This document shows positions 35,385 through 44,131 of a stretch of 64,000 bases of DNA, one piece after another. The stretch is taken from the NCBI RefSeq assembly GCF_000620705.1, contig NZ_KK211167.1:62001-126000 (forward strand), in the 5' to 3' direction. How positions within the stretch are numbered: position 1 is the first letter of the stretch; the number at the start of each line of letters is the position of its first letter. The notes beneath the pieces were generated by a model. The model was not told the DNA's origin. It searched no databases and saw only the letters and a list, made by a program, of their open reading frames with translations. Source of the stretch: Nocardioides sp. URHA0020 (lineage in GTDB: Bacteria > Actinomycetota > Actinomycetes > Propionibacteriales > Nocardioidaceae). Made by a program: the position numbers and the translations under genes.

Positions 35385-36971
35385 CTACCTCGCGGCCACC
35401 ACCTCGCGCGCGATCGCGGTGCGCCCGGAGAGCCCCCAGCACAGCAGGATCGACGTGACGTGCTTGTCGACCGTCCGCGCGCTGATGCCGAGCCGCTGCG
35501 CGATCTTGGCGTTGCCGAGTCCCTCGGCGACCAGCTCGGCCACCTCCCGCTGCCGCGGCGTGAGGGCGTCGAGCGAGCACGAGGGCGCGGCGTACGACGT
35601 GCCGTCGGCCATCGCGCGCGGCAGCTCGGCTCGGGTCGCGACGCCGAAGGCGGCCAGCACCCGGGAGACGTGCGCGCGCACGGTGTTCTCGCTGAGCCGC
35701 AGGCGGCGCGCGACCTGGCGGTTGCTGGCGCCGTCGGCGACCAGCCGGGCGACCTCGCGCTCGCGCCCCGTCAGCCCGGACCACGCGCTGCCTGTCACCG
35801 GCACCATCCGCAGTCCGACCGAGCGCAGCTCACGAGCGGCCGCACGGCGTACGACGAGGTGCCCCCGGGCCTCGGCCGCCGCCACGACGTCCGCGAGGTT
35901 GCGCGCCACGGCCGGGCGCCCCGACGGCAGGTGCATCCGCGCCCGCGCCAGCACGATCTCGGCCTCCGCCTGCTCGATCCCCCGGCCCGAGCGGGCCGCA
36001 CGGGCGGTCGCGACCTCGCCCCACGCGACCGCGTCCTCGACGGCACCCCGGGCCAGCTCCACCCGGCTCAACGCCCGCGCCGCCGTCGAGTCACCGGCCG
36101 AGGAGCCCAGCAGCGGCTCGAGCCACGCCGACCAGGCCTCCGCGGCGTCGGTGTCGCCCTGGTCGATCGCCAGGGCCACCAGCATCTCCAGGCCCAGCGC
36201 CCGGTCGACGACGGTCAGGTCACGCAGGTCCGGGTGGAGGCCTCCCGCCACCAGCACCTGCCGGGCCGCGTCGGCGAGCTCGGCCACCGCGACGAGCCCG
36301 AACGCGGCCAGCAGGTGGCTGCCCCGACTCAGGTGGTCCGACGGCTGCGGCGCCAGCTCGTCCACCGCAGCCGCACGACGGCGTACGTCGGCGCGCTCGG
36401 CCCGGTTGCCGGCCAGGAAGCAGGCGGTGCCGTGGTGCACGGCGGCCAGGGCCGGCGGCAGCGGGGTGACGTCGACCGAGCCCAGGACCGCCAGAGCCGC
36501 GTCGAGGTCACCGCTGAAGGCGAGCATCCGCGCCCGGCACGCGACCATGACAGCGCCGAACGGGTGGGCCCGGCCGCCCAGCACCAGCGGCTCGACGGGC
36601 CGCTGCCCTGCCAGCCGGGTGGCCTCCTCGATCCGCGCCTGCGCCAGCAGCGCCTCGGCGGCGACGTAGCGCACGAACTCGCCGGCGGCGCCTGCAGGCA
36701 CCGCGTCGAGGACCGGGGGCGCGGGGTCGTCGTGGCACCAGGCCGCGGCCCAGCCGGTCACCGATGCGGCCAGCGCCGCCGCGTCGGGGTCGGGCTCGCT
36801 GACCTCGGCGAGCGCGGCCGCCCAGTCGCCCGTCAGCGTCTGCGCGAGACGCCGCAGCTGACCCGCCCAGGTGCCCGACGCGGCCGTGCCCTGGACGTAC
36901 TCGGTCAGGTCCCCGGCCGCGACGGCGTCGAGCAGCGTCTCGAGCTCGCGCTCGCGGACCTCGTCCCCCAC
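35385..36971 (-). CDS. LuxR-type regulator with two tandem HTH domains
   Basis: This 528-residue protein has an Ala/Leu-rich helical-repeat body (about 1-395, TPR-like, as in large LuxR/MalT-type regulators without the ATPase). Two successive LuxR HTH domains follow: LTGREREVARLVADGASNRQ... at about 402-451 and LTPRQREVAELVAEGLGNAK... at about 471-528. Both keep the Glu/Val/Gly and SENTVRAHV or SARTVDKHV recognition helices. I prefer the GTG at 36971 because TACGCT lies 6 nt upstream; ATG 37013 and GTG 37058 are alternatives. The target genes are unknown. Confidence 0.85.
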   Translation of the reverse strand: MGDEVRERELETLLDAVAAGDLTEYVQGTAASGTWAGQLRRLAQTLTGDWAAALAEVSEPDPDAAALAASVTGWAAAWCHDDPAPPVLDAVPAGAAGEFVRYVAAEALLAQARIEEATRLAGQRPVEPLVLGGRAHPFGAVMVACRARMLAFSGDLDAALAVLGSVDVTPLPPALAAVHHGTACFLAGNRAERADVRRRAAAVDELAPQPSDHLSRGSHLLAAFGLVAVAELADAARQVLVAGGLHPDLRDLTVVDRALGLEMLVALAIDQGDTDAAEAWSAWLEPLLGSSAGDSTAARALSRVELARGAVEDAVAWGEVATARAARSGRGIEQAEAEIVLARARMHLPSGRPAVARNLADVVAAAEARGHLVVRRAAARELRSVGLRMVPVTGSAWSGLTGREREVARLVADGASNRQVARRLRLSENTVRAHVSRVLAAFGVATRAELPRAMADGTSYAAPSCSLDALTPRQREVAELVAEGLGNAKIAQRLGISARTVDKHVTSILLCWGLSGRTAIAREVVAAR

Positions 36972-37062
36972 GTCGGCAGCGTAGGTCGCGCCGGGCGTCG
37001 TGTCGCCCGACATCGCGGTGTCGGGGGGCAGGCGGCCCACCCCGGCTCCACGCGTCAACGCG

Positions 37063-37800
37063 TCAGCGCGTCCCGGCGCCGGTCACCTCGGCGGCCACGA
37101 AGGCGTCGCCGACGAGCACCGGCACCCGGTCGCTCGTGTCGGCCTCGGCCGCGATGGTCACGTCCTCGGCGAACCCCATCGCCACCAGCTCCTGCCCGCT
37201 GGTGCAGGCGTGCAGCTCCTCCGCGAGCCGGCCGGCCACGGCCCGGTGTGCCTGCTCGGCCATCCGCGCCTCCGGGCTCAGGCGGGCCGCTCGCAGGTCG
37301 ACCAGTCCGGCGATCACGGCGCCGGCACCCCACAGGTCCTCGACGGCCGGGCGCAGTGACCCGTCGGGCCAGCGCTCACCGGCGGCGATCACCACGATCG
37401 GCGTACGGCGTCCCGCCAGCCACCGCGCGACGGCCGCGGCGTTGCGCAGGCTCGCACCCACGACCGTCGAGCCGCCCCCGGCCAGGGCGGAGCAGATCGC
37501 AGACCCGTTCGGCGAGGGCAGCACCAGCCGGCGCACGCCGGTCGCCGCGCGGACCGACGCGGGCGACAGGCTGACGCCGGCGCGCCGCGAGCGACCCCGG
37601 GCCAGCACGGCGTCCCGCTCGACGGCGTACGCCTCCGCCCGCTCGTCCTTCCAGCCGAAGGGGTAGACCGTCACCCCGTCGTCGATCGCGACCGACAGCG
37701 TCGTGGTGAAGGACAGCACGTCGACCACGACCGCGACGCCGCCGCGCTCGGCCGTGGCCGCGGCGCCGGTCGGTCCCCACTCGAACCCGATGTCCCCCAC
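37063..37800 (-). CDS. ComB-like 2-phosphosulfolactate phosphatase
   Basis: The 245-residue protein matches the ComB family, which dephosphorylates 2-phosphosulfolactate in coenzyme M or sulfolactate metabolism. Family-like stretches are VVVDVLSFTTTLSVAIDDG (about 24-42), LPSPNGSAICSAL (about 93-105) and ERWPDGSLRPAVEDLWGAGAVI (about 141-162). Bacteria have many ComB homologs without coenzyme M, so the real substrate here is uncertain. The GTG start has TAGCCT 6 nt upstream. It stands alone between the LuxR gene and the M13 protease gene. Confidence 0.88.
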   Translation of the reverse strand: MGDIGFEWGPTGAAATAERGGVAVVVDVLSFTTTLSVAIDDGVTVYPFGWKDERAEAYAVERDAVLARGRSRRAGVSLSPASVRAATGVRRLVLPSPNGSAICSALAGGGSTVVGASLRNAAAVARWLAGRRTPIVVIAAGERWPDGSLRPAVEDLWGAGAVIAGLVDLRAARLSPEARMAEQAHRAVAGRLAEELHACTSGQELVAMGFAEDVTIAAEADTSDRVPVLVGDAFVAAEVTGAGTR

Positions 37801-37820
37801 GGGTCCAGGCTAGGAGGCCG

Positions 37821-39770
37821 TCACCAGATCCGCACGCGGTCCTCGGGCTCGAGCCACAGACCGTCACCGGCGGTGGTCTCGAAGACCTCGTGGTACTCGT
37901 CCAGGTTGCGCACGATGTTGGCGCGGAACTCCGGCGGGCTGTGCGGGTCGATCGTGAGGAACTGCTGCTCCTGCTCGGTGCGGCGCTTGGTGCGCCAGCA
38001 GTAGGCCCAGTTCATGAAGAGCTTCTGCCGGTCCTCGGCGGGAGCCGAGCCACCACGGGCGATCAGGTACGCCGTGTGCCCGATCGTCAGGCCGCCGAGG
38101 TCGCCGATGTTCTCGCCGACGGTGAGCGCGCCGTTGACGTGCTCGCCGGGCAGCGCGCGCGGCTCGAAGGCGTCGTACTGCTCGATCAGCGCCTTGGACT
38201 TCACCTCGAAGGCGGCCTTGTCGTCGGGGGTCCACCAGTCGTTGAGGTTGCCGTCCCCGTCGTACTGCGCACCCTGGTCGTCGAAGCCGTGACCGATCTC
38301 GTGCCCGATCACCGACCCGATGCCGCCGTAGTTCTCGGCCTCCTCGGCGTCGGGCGAGAAGAACGGCGGCTGCAGGATGCCGGCCGGGAAGCAGATCTCG
38401 TTGGTGCCGGGGTTGTAGTAGGCGTTCACCGTCTGCGGCAGCATGAACCACTCGTCGCGGTCGACCGGGGAGCCGATCTTCGCCAGCTCGCGGTCGGTGT
38501 CGAAGGCGGAGGCCGCGGCGACGTTGCCGAGCAGGTCGTCACGCGAGACCTGCAGCGCGGAGTAGTCCCGGAACTTCTCGGGGTAGCCGATCTTGGGCCG
38601 GAAGCGGTCGAGCTTGTCGTAGGCCCGCTGCTTGGTCTCCTCGGTCATCCAGTCGAGCGCCTCGATGGAGACCCGGTACGCCGCGAGCAGGTTGGCGACC
38701 AGCTCGTCCATCATCGCCTTCGCGCGGGGCGGGAAGTGCCGCTCGACGTACACCTTGCCGACCGCCTCGCCCATCGCCCCCTCGACGAAGGCGACGCCAC
38801 GCTTCCAGCGCGCCCGCAGCTCGGGCGTGCCGTTGAGGGTGCGGCCGTAGAAGTCGAAGTTGGTCTCGACGAAGTCGTCGGTGAGGTAGCCCGCCGACGC
38901 CCGCAGGACGTGGGAGAGCAGCCACTCGCGCCACTCCTCGATGGGGACCTCGTCGAGGACGGACGACAGGTGGGAGAAGTACGACGGCTGCCGCACGCAC
39001 ACCTCGGCCAGCGTCTCGTCGCTGCCACCGAGGTTGGTGACGTAGGCGTCCCAGTCGAAGCTCGGGCAGAGCTCGACCAGCTCGGCCTTCGTCATCAGGT
39101 TGTAGGTCTTCTGCACGTCGCGGGTCTCCGCGCGCTCCCAGTGACCGGCGGCGATCCGGGTGTCGATCGCCAGCACCGTCGCGGCGGCCCGGCCGGCGTC
39201 GGCGTGACCTGCGAGGTCGAGGAGGCGCGTCAGGTAGCCCACGTACTTCTCGCGGATCTCGGCGAACTTCTCGTCGCGGTAGTAGGACTCGTCGGGCAGC
39301 CCAAGGCCGCCCTGGCCCAGGTTGAAGAGGTAGCGGTCCGAGTCCTTGCTGTCGGTGGCGACGTAGGAGCCGAAGAGCCCGTGGCCACCGATCCGCTCGA
39401 ACTCGCCCAGGAACGCCGCCAGGTCGCGGACGTCGCGCAGCCCGGCCACTGCGTCGATCATCGGGCGTGCGGGCTCGATGCCCTTCGCGTTGATCGTGTC
39501 GGTGTCCATGAAGGAGTGGAAGAGGTCACCGATCTTGCGGGCATCCTCGTCGACGCCGCCGCCCTCGGAGACCGTCCGCGCGAGGTCCTCGATGATCGTG
39601 CGGACCTGGTCCTCCGCGGCGTCGGCGAGCTGGACGAAGGGCCCCCAGCTGGAGCGGTCGGACGGGATCTCGACCTCGTCGAGCCAGCGCCCGTTGACGT
39701 GGCCGAACAGGTCGTCCTGCGGCCGGATGGTGGTGTCCATGCCCTCGCGGGCCTCCTCGAGAATGCTCAC
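37821..39770 (-). CDS. M13 family zinc metallopeptidase (neprilysin-like, PepO type)
   Basis: The 649-residue protein has the M13 hallmark zinc site VIGHEIGHGFDDQG (HExxH near residues 487-491), ENIGDLGG (third zinc ligand Glu, near 549-556) and the substrate-binding VNAYYNPGTNEICFPAGILQPPFF (about 446-469, split by family motif). The N-terminal helical domain starts DDLFGHVNGRWL. There is no signal peptide, so it is probably a cytoplasmic oligopeptidase. The GTG at 39770 is supported by TAGGGT 6 nt upstream. Length is normal for the family. Confidence 0.95.
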   Translation of the reverse strand: MSILEEAREGMDTTIRPQDDLFGHVNGRWLDEVEIPSDRSSWGPFVQLADAAEDQVRTIIEDLARTVSEGGGVDEDARKIGDLFHSFMDTDTINAKGIEPARPMIDAVAGLRDVRDLAAFLGEFERIGGHGLFGSYVATDSKDSDRYLFNLGQGGLGLPDESYYRDEKFAEIREKYVGYLTRLLDLAGHADAGRAAATVLAIDTRIAAGHWERAETRDVQKTYNLMTKAELVELCPSFDWDAYVTNLGGSDETLAEVCVRQPSYFSHLSSVLDEVPIEEWREWLLSHVLRASAGYLTDDFVETNFDFYGRTLNGTPELRARWKRGVAFVEGAMGEAVGKVYVERHFPPRAKAMMDELVANLLAAYRVSIEALDWMTEETKQRAYDKLDRFRPKIGYPEKFRDYSALQVSRDDLLGNVAAASAFDTDRELAKIGSPVDRDEWFMLPQTVNAYYNPGTNEICFPAGILQPPFFSPDAEEAENYGGIGSVIGHEIGHGFDDQGAQYDGDGNLNDWWTPDDKAAFEVKSKALIEQYDAFEPRALPGEHVNGALTVGENIGDLGGLTIGHTAYLIARGGSAPAEDRQKLFMNWAYCWRTKRRTEQEQQFLTIDPHSPPEFRANIVRNLDEYHEVFETTAGDGLWLEPEDRVRIW

Positions 39771-39857
39771 CTCACGACCCTAGCCGCCCCGGGTGGGCAG
39801 AGCGGAATAGGCCGTACGGGCAGCGTCGAGACGGTTCGGCGCGCTACGGTCCACGTC

Positions 39858-40166
39858 ATGACCGACCTGCCTGCGGACGCCCTGCGCGTCGTTGCCACGA
39901 TCCCGATCGACCCGGCGAAGTCGGCCGAGGCCGCCGCCGCCCTCGCGACGCTCGCCGCCGCCACCCTCGAGCAGGAGGACGGCTGCTACGCCTACGACGT
40001 CTACGAGTCCGCCGCCGCTCCCGGGGTGTTCGTCACCGTCGAGGCCTGGCGCGCCCAGGCCGACCTGGACGCGCACATGGGCACGCCCCACATCGCTGCG
40101 GCCTTCGAGGTGCTCGGCGGCGCGATCGCGGGCGACATCGCGATCCACCCGCTCAAGGCGATCTGA
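39858..40166 (+). CDS. Antibiotic biosynthesis monooxygenase (ABM) domain protein, putative quinol monooxygenase
   Basis: This 102-residue alpha/beta ferredoxin-like protein resembles YgiN-type quinol monooxygenases. LEQEDGCYAYDVYESA (about 35-50), FVTVEAWRAQADLDAHMGTPHI (about 55-76) and the final strand (DIAIHPL) follow the family pattern, with the conserved His near 71. Such small enzymes work as dimers on quinols or act as heme-degrading relatives; the substrate is unknown. TACGGT lies 7 nt before the ATG. It is divergent from the M13 protease gene. Confidence 0.9.
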   Translation: MTDLPADALRVVATIPIDPAKSAEAAAALATLAAATLEQEDGCYAYDVYESAAAPGVFVTVEAWRAQADLDAHMGTPHIAAAFEVLGGAIAGDIAIHPLKAI

Positions 40167-40173
40167 CCCCGGC

Positions 40174-40500
40174 TCAGCCGTTGAGCGACTCGCGCGCGTT
40201 GGCGATGACGTCCTCGCGCGAGCTCCCCTCGAGGCGCGCGAGCCGGTCGACGAGGTGCCCCACGACCAGGGTGATCCCGCTGAGGAGCGGCGCGATGTCG
40301 ACCTCGAGCTCGGCCTCCTCGTCGTCGGACTCCTCGACCGTGATCTCGATCGCCCCGATCTCGAGGAGCCGCCCGAACGCCAGCTGCATCGCGTCGTTGA
40401 TGACGGCGTCACCGATGCCCGGGTCGGCCGCGGTCACCCCGTCGAGGATGACCTGGGCGGTCTGCAGGGCACGGGCGCGGTCTTCTTCGGTCTCGTCCAT
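40174..40500 (-). CDS. Small acidic protein of unknown function
   Basis: The 108-residue protein is strongly acidic, mostly helical, with an ESDDEEAELEVD stretch (about 57-68) and no membrane segment or cysteine. I cannot assign a family. The ATG at 40500 has GTAGGAG about 9 nt upstream, which could serve as a ribosome site. Its stop is 8 bp from the convergent ABM gene and its start about 20 bp downstream of the quinone oxidoreductase gene, with which it may be cotranscribed. Coding character (GC third positions, no antisense competitor) supports it as real. Confidence 0.7.
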   Translation of the reverse strand: MDETEEDRARALQTAQVILDGVTAADPGIGDAVINDAMQLAFGRLLEIGAIEITVEESDDEEAELEVDIAPLLSGITLVVGHLVDRLARLEGSSREDVIANARESLNG

Positions 40501-40520
40501 GCACCCATTCTCCTACGTCG

Positions 40521-41489
40521 TCAGCCGCGCACGTGCACGACGGACTTGCCGAGCGTCCTGCGCTGCTCCATGTCGACCAGCGCCTGGCCGAAGCTCTCCA
40601 GGTCGTACGTCGCCCCGATCGGCGGCCTGATCACGCCCGACTCCATCATCGGCAGCAGCTCGGCCCACTGGTGCTGCATGTAGCCGGGCCGCATCATCGC
40701 GAAGGCGCCCCAGCCGACGCCGCGCACGTCGACGTTGTTGAGCAGCAGGCGGTTGACCTTGACCTCGGGGATGCCCTGGCCGGCGGCGAAGCCGACCACG
40801 AGCAGCCGACCCTGGGTGGCCAGCGAGCGCAGCGAGTCGGTGAAGACGTCACCGCCGACGACGTCGACGACGACGTCCACCCCGCGACCGCCGGTGAGAT
40901 CCTTGACGGACTCCCGGAAGCCGTCGAGCAGGACGGTCTCGTCGGCTCCCGCCGTGCGCGCGATGGCCGCCTTCTCCTCGGTGCTCACGACGGCGATGGT
41001 GCGCGCGCCGTACCCCTTCGCCACCTGGAGGGTCGCCGTGCCCACGCCGCCCGCGGCGCCGTGCACGAGCACCGTCTCGCCCTCGCGGAGGTGGCCGCGC
41101 TCGGCCAGCGCGAAGTGCGCGGTCAGGTAGTTCATCGGCAGCGCGGCGCCCTCGTCGAAGGTCAGGCGGTCGGGCAGCGCGAAGGTCGTGTCGGCCGGGC
41201 TGGCGACCAGGTCGGCGGCGTTGCCGTAGCCCGCCACGCCCGCGACGCGCTGGCCCGGGGTGAAGCCCTCCGGACCGGAGACGACGACGCCTGCGAAGTC
41301 GACGCCCAGCGTGAACGGCGGCTCCGGCTTCAGCTGGTACTCACCCTTGCTCAGCAGCAGGTCCGGGAAGGAGATCCCGACGCTGTGCACCTCCACCAGC
41401 ACCTCGTCGGCCTGGGGCGTGGGCTCGAGGACGTCGTTGACGACGAGATCGGCCGGACCGGTGGGAGTGACGACCTGGACAGCGCGCAT
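40521..41489 (-). CDS. NADPH:quinone oxidoreductase-type medium-chain dehydrogenase
   Basis: This 322-residue zinc-independent MDR protein has an N-terminal GroES-like part with VDFAGVVVSGPEGFTPGQRVAG (about 62-83) and the nucleotide-binding VHGAAGGVGTATLQVAKGYGA (about 143-163). The catalytic zinc ligands of alcohol dehydrogenases are missing, as expected for quinone reductases. It reduces quinones or other enones with NADPH. I moved the start to the ATG at 41489, where TAGCCT is 7 nt upstream; the longer frame is arginine-rich 5' sequence. Confidence 0.9.
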   Translation of the reverse strand: MRAVQVVTPTGPADLVVNDVLEPTPQADEVLVEVHSVGISFPDLLLSKGEYQLKPEPPFTLGVDFAGVVVSGPEGFTPGQRVAGVAGYGNAADLVASPADTTFALPDRLTFDEGAALPMNYLTAHFALAERGHLREGETVLVHGAAGGVGTATLQVAKGYGARTIAVVSTEEKAAIARTAGADETVLLDGFRESVKDLTGGRGVDVVVDVVGGDVFTDSLRSLATQGRLLVVGFAAGQGIPEVKVNRLLLNNVDVRGVGWGAFAMMRPGYMQHQWAELLPMMESGVIRPPIGATYDLESFGQALVDMEQRRTLGKSVVHVRG

Positions 41490-41525
41490 GCGCCCGAGGC
41501 TAGCGGGGCGCATGCGCGCCCCGGA

Positions 41526-42191
41526 TCACGGTGCGGTGTAGACCCAGACGTACGGCAGCCTCATGGTCCCGGCGTTGGACGCCGTCGCGGTGACGTAGAA
41601 CCCGTTGTTGCCGGCCGCGTCGGTGCCGCTCGTGGCTCCCGAGTACACGACCGAGGCGCCGTTGGCCACGTTGGTCGTCGTGCTCCCGAGGTAGACGCAG
41701 AGCGCCCCCGGCACCGCCGTCGGCGCGGCGAACGTGCCGGGGCACGACGCCGCGTCGGTCTCGCTGACCTCGGCGAGCGCCGACGTGCCGAAGAAGAGGT
41801 TGCGGCCGGTGGTGAAGTCGTCGAGCACCACGGCCGTCGTGAAGGGCAGCGGGGTGTAGGCGTTGAGCACGATGCCGCCCGCGCTGACCTCGCCGTCGAC
41901 CCGTCCGCCTCCCTTGATCACCGTGCCGGACGGCGGCGGGGCGAACGCACTCGCGCCGGCGGTGCCGTTCTTGCCGTTCTTGCCCCGGAGCTTGGCGATC
42001 TCCGACTTCTTGACGTCCCTGAGCAGCAGCGTGCCGTTCTTGATGTCCTTGCTGGTGATCGTGTTGTCCTTGATCTGCTTGCTGGTCACGAGAGCGCCGG
42101 CCGTTGCGGCGCCGCCCATCGCGACCACCAGGACGAGGACGCCCAGCAGGAAGATCGGCAGGCTGGACAAGCGGCGGGGACTTCGGGGCAT
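41526..42191 (-). CDS. Exported or membrane-anchored protein with collagen-like Lys/Asn linker
   Basis: The 221-residue protein has a hydrophobic N-terminal segment (LPIFLLGVLVLVVAMGGAATAGAL, about 12-35). Short repeats KQIKDNTITSKDIKNGTLLL and a KNGKNGTAG turn-rich linker follow, then a predicted beta domain with a Cys pair (SCPGTF, ALCVYL). Proteins of this layout are common and uncharacterised at actinomycete cell surfaces. An AGGAG ribosome site lies before the ATG at 42191, unlike most neighbours. It sits between the quinone reductase gene and the M15 lipoprotein gene. Confidence 0.78.
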   Translation of the reverse strand: MPRSPRRLSSLPIFLLGVLVLVVAMGGAATAGALVTSKQIKDNTITSKDIKNGTLLLRDVKKSEIAKLRGKNGKNGTAGASAFAPPPSGTVIKGGGRVDGEVSAGGIVLNAYTPLPFTTAVVLDDFTTGRNLFFGTSALAEVSETDAASCPGTFAAPTAVPGALCVYLGSTTTNVANGASVVYSGATSGTDAAGNNGFYVTATASNAGTMRLPYVWVYTAP

Positions 42192-42286
42192 GCTGGCTCC
42201 TGGGACGTCACGAGATCGGATGGTCCCTCGACCGTAGGGTGACGGGTCGTCCACCGATATGGCCCGATCGGAGCATTGCCAGCGGC

Positions 42287-43549
42287 TCAGCGCGGTGCGA
42301 TGAGCCGGTTCATCTCGAAGTGCATCGGGTCGGTGTAGTGCCAGTCGCCGCCCCAGGCGAAGCCCCAGCGCTTGAAGATGGCCACGACGCCCCGGTCCAT
42401 CTGCCCGACGGTGCCGCGCTGGTTGCCGGGCACGTTGAGGTCGAGCGCGAGCCCGAACGCGTGGTTGGAGAGGCTGGTCGACCCCGCGATGAAGCGCGGG
42501 TAGTAGCAGCCGGCGTACTCGCCGGGATGGATCTTGTCGGCCAGGCCCTGCGCCTGCACGTCCTTCAGTGCCGCGATCAGCTGCGGGAAGATCGCCTTGT
42601 TGCAGGTGATGCTGCCCAGGATCGGCACCGTCGCCGTCGCGATGTGCGCGGCCGCCCAGGCCGGGTCGGGCGCGATCCGGCCGCCGCCGAGCACGGTGTA
42701 GCGGTAGGTGCCGACGGCATCCGCCGCGGAGCCCACGACGACGGCCGTCTGCACGACGTCGGGGTCGAGGCCGTAGCGGGCGATCGAGTCGGTCATCTGC
42801 ACCGACGAGCCGGTGCCTCGCAGCAGCTGGGTGATCGGCGTGCGCAGGGTGATCGGTGCGGTGCCCCCCGAGCGGATCAGCAGGGCGTTGCCCGGCGTCA
42901 GGTCGAGGTCCTTGATCCAGGTCGCGTTGACCACGGCGTCGACCTCGAGCGCCTGCGGGGCGTAGGCGCCGATGTGGACGGCGGTGGCGTCCTCGGCGCT
43001 GCCGAGCGCGAGGAAGCCGTCGGCGCCGACGGGCAGCTTCTTCGCCGTCGAGCGGGCCAGGGCGAGCTCACCGGCCGCGACCCGGCCCCAGATCTCGTCG
43101 GTCTGCGCGCTGCCGGTGGGCGTGTAGTTGCGGTACGTCGCCGGGTCGACGGCGGCGATGGTCAGCGCGCGGTTCTCGATGACCGCCTGGCCCAGGGAGA
43201 TCTGCTCGACGTCGGTCACCCCGGGCAGGCGGCGGATCGCCGTCACGACGCCGTCGTCGAGGGTCTTCGAGCCGGTGACGATGATGTCCGAGGGGGCGAT
43301 CTGGCCGGTGCGCCGACCCGGCGCGTCGACGGCGTGCGCCGGGTCCAGGGTGGGGCCGCTCGACGGCGACGGCGACGGCGTACCGCTCGGACTGCCGGAG
43401 GCCGTCGCGGGGCTGCTGGAGACCGGACCCGACGGCGGGTCGTCGGCGCGCGAGCCGGACGCGTCGCAGCCCGCGGCCACGGAGACGGCCAGCAGCCCGG
43501 CGACGGCCGTGCCGACGCGTGCCCTGACCCGCGCTCCCCCCGATCTCAC
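42287..43549 (-). CDS. Lipoprotein with C-terminal M15 (D-Ala-D-Ala carboxypeptidase-like) domain
   Basis: The 420-residue protein has a lipobox VAAGC at residues 25-29, a Ser/Pro linker rich in GTPSPSPSSGPT and a middle domain of about 250 residues of unknown role. The C-terminal peptidase M15_4-like segment has SNHAFGLALDLN (His and Asp zinc ligands, about 363-374) and DWHYTDPMHFE (catalytic Glu/zinc His, about 402-412). It probably trims peptidoglycan peptides or binds the wall. The GTG at 43549 has TACCCT 6 nt upstream. M15 domains in VanY-like enzymes act outside the membrane, which fits the lipoprotein signal. Confidence 0.85.
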   Translation of the reverse strand: MRSGGARVRARVGTAVAGLLAVSVAAGCDASGSRADDPPSGPVSSSPATASGSPSGTPSPSPSSGPTLDPAHAVDAPGRRTGQIAPSDIIVTGSKTLDDGVVTAIRRLPGVTDVEQISLGQAVIENRALTIAAVDPATYRNYTPTGSAQTDEIWGRVAAGELALARSTAKKLPVGADGFLALGSAEDATAVHIGAYAPQALEVDAVVNATWIKDLDLTPGNALLIRSGGTAPITLRTPITQLLRGTGSSVQMTDSIARYGLDPDVVQTAVVVGSAADAVGTYRYTVLGGGRIAPDPAWAAAHIATATVPILGSITCNKAIFPQLIAALKDVQAQGLADKIHPGEYAGCYYPRFIAGSTSLSNHAFGLALDLNVPGNQRGTVGQMDRGVVAIFKRWGFAWGGDWHYTDPMHFEMNRLIAPR

Positions 43550-43596
43550 CGGTCCAGGGTAGGCGGGCCTGCGCAGCGCGTCAGGCGGTCACCGGT

Positions 43597-43791
43597 TCAC
43601 ACGCACCAGAGCACGGCCTCGGTGGCCAGGTCGGCCGGGGAGTAGACCCCCGCCAGGTCGGGGCGTCGGCCGAAGAGGTCGTTCAGCGCGCGGACGTGGT
43701 CGAGCGCTCGGCTCTCCGCGACCGCCGCTGCGTCCTCGGCCGGTTCGACGGGGCGGACCGACTCTCGTTGCAGTGTCGCTGCGTGGGTCAT
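43597..43791 (-). CDS. Small protein, tandem paralog of 43842 (64 aa)
   Basis: The 64-residue protein ends in ALDHVRALNDLFGRRPDLAGVYSPADLATEAVLWCV; the second half is closely related to the small protein encoded just upstream (RALADLLARRPELTGVYRPADV there). The ATG at 43791 is chosen because TAGACT lies 6 nt upstream; a TTG at 43797 is less likely. There is no membrane helix. The conserved RRP-L-GVY-PAD core suggests a binding module. I know of no named family and give no function. Confidence 0.7.
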   Translation of the reverse strand: MTHAATLQRESVRPVEPAEDAAAVAESRALDHVRALNDLFGRRPDLAGVYSPADLATEAVLWCV

Positions 43792-43841
43792 GCCCAAAGT
43801 CTACTGGATCTATTGAGTTAATCAGTCAGGCGGTGCTGCGG

Positions 43842-43991
43842 TCAGGCGGACCAGCGCAGGGCCTCGTCGGTGACGTCGGCCGGTCGGTAGACGCCGGTGA
43901 GCTCCGGTCGCCGGGCCAACAGGTCTGCCAGGGCACGCACGCGGGCGACCGCCCGCGGCTCCCAGACCGGTGCCTGCTGCTCGTCGGTCAT
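43842..43991 (-). CDS. Very small protein, tandem paralog of 43597 (49 aa)
   Basis: ATG at 43991 to TGA at 43844-43842 encodes 49 residues: MTDEQQAPVWEPRAVARVR, then ALADLLARRPELTGVYRPAD, then VTDEALRWSA. It aligns with the last 38 residues of the neighbour at 43597 (RALxxLxxRRPxLxGVYxPADxxxEAxxW) without gaps, so the frame is very likely coding. It is below the usual length cutoff and easily missed. Its gene lies 50 bp upstream of its paralog; each has its own start. Function unknown. Confidence 0.72.
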   Translation of the reverse strand: MTDEQQAPVWEPRAVARVRALADLLARRPELTGVYRPADVTDEALRWSA

Positions 43992-44131
43992 GTCGTCTTC
44001 CCCTCGTTCGGTGGCGGTCGTGGGCCTTCCCTCCTATCGGCAGCGGTTCCCTCGATCGCACCGACGACACCCGACGGGAGCCACCCGGTCTGGACCTTCT
44101 GCGGCGCACGACGAGATGGTGGGATGGCTCC

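Noticed and set aside
32021..35458. 1145-residue plus-strand open frame
   Set aside because: It lies antisense to the glycerophosphotransferase and RecQ genes, a high-GC codon-complement artefact.
43361..43395. GACGGC simple repeat
   Set aside because: It encodes the Ser/Pro/Thr linker of the M15 lipoprotein; low-complexity coding sequence is enough to explain it.
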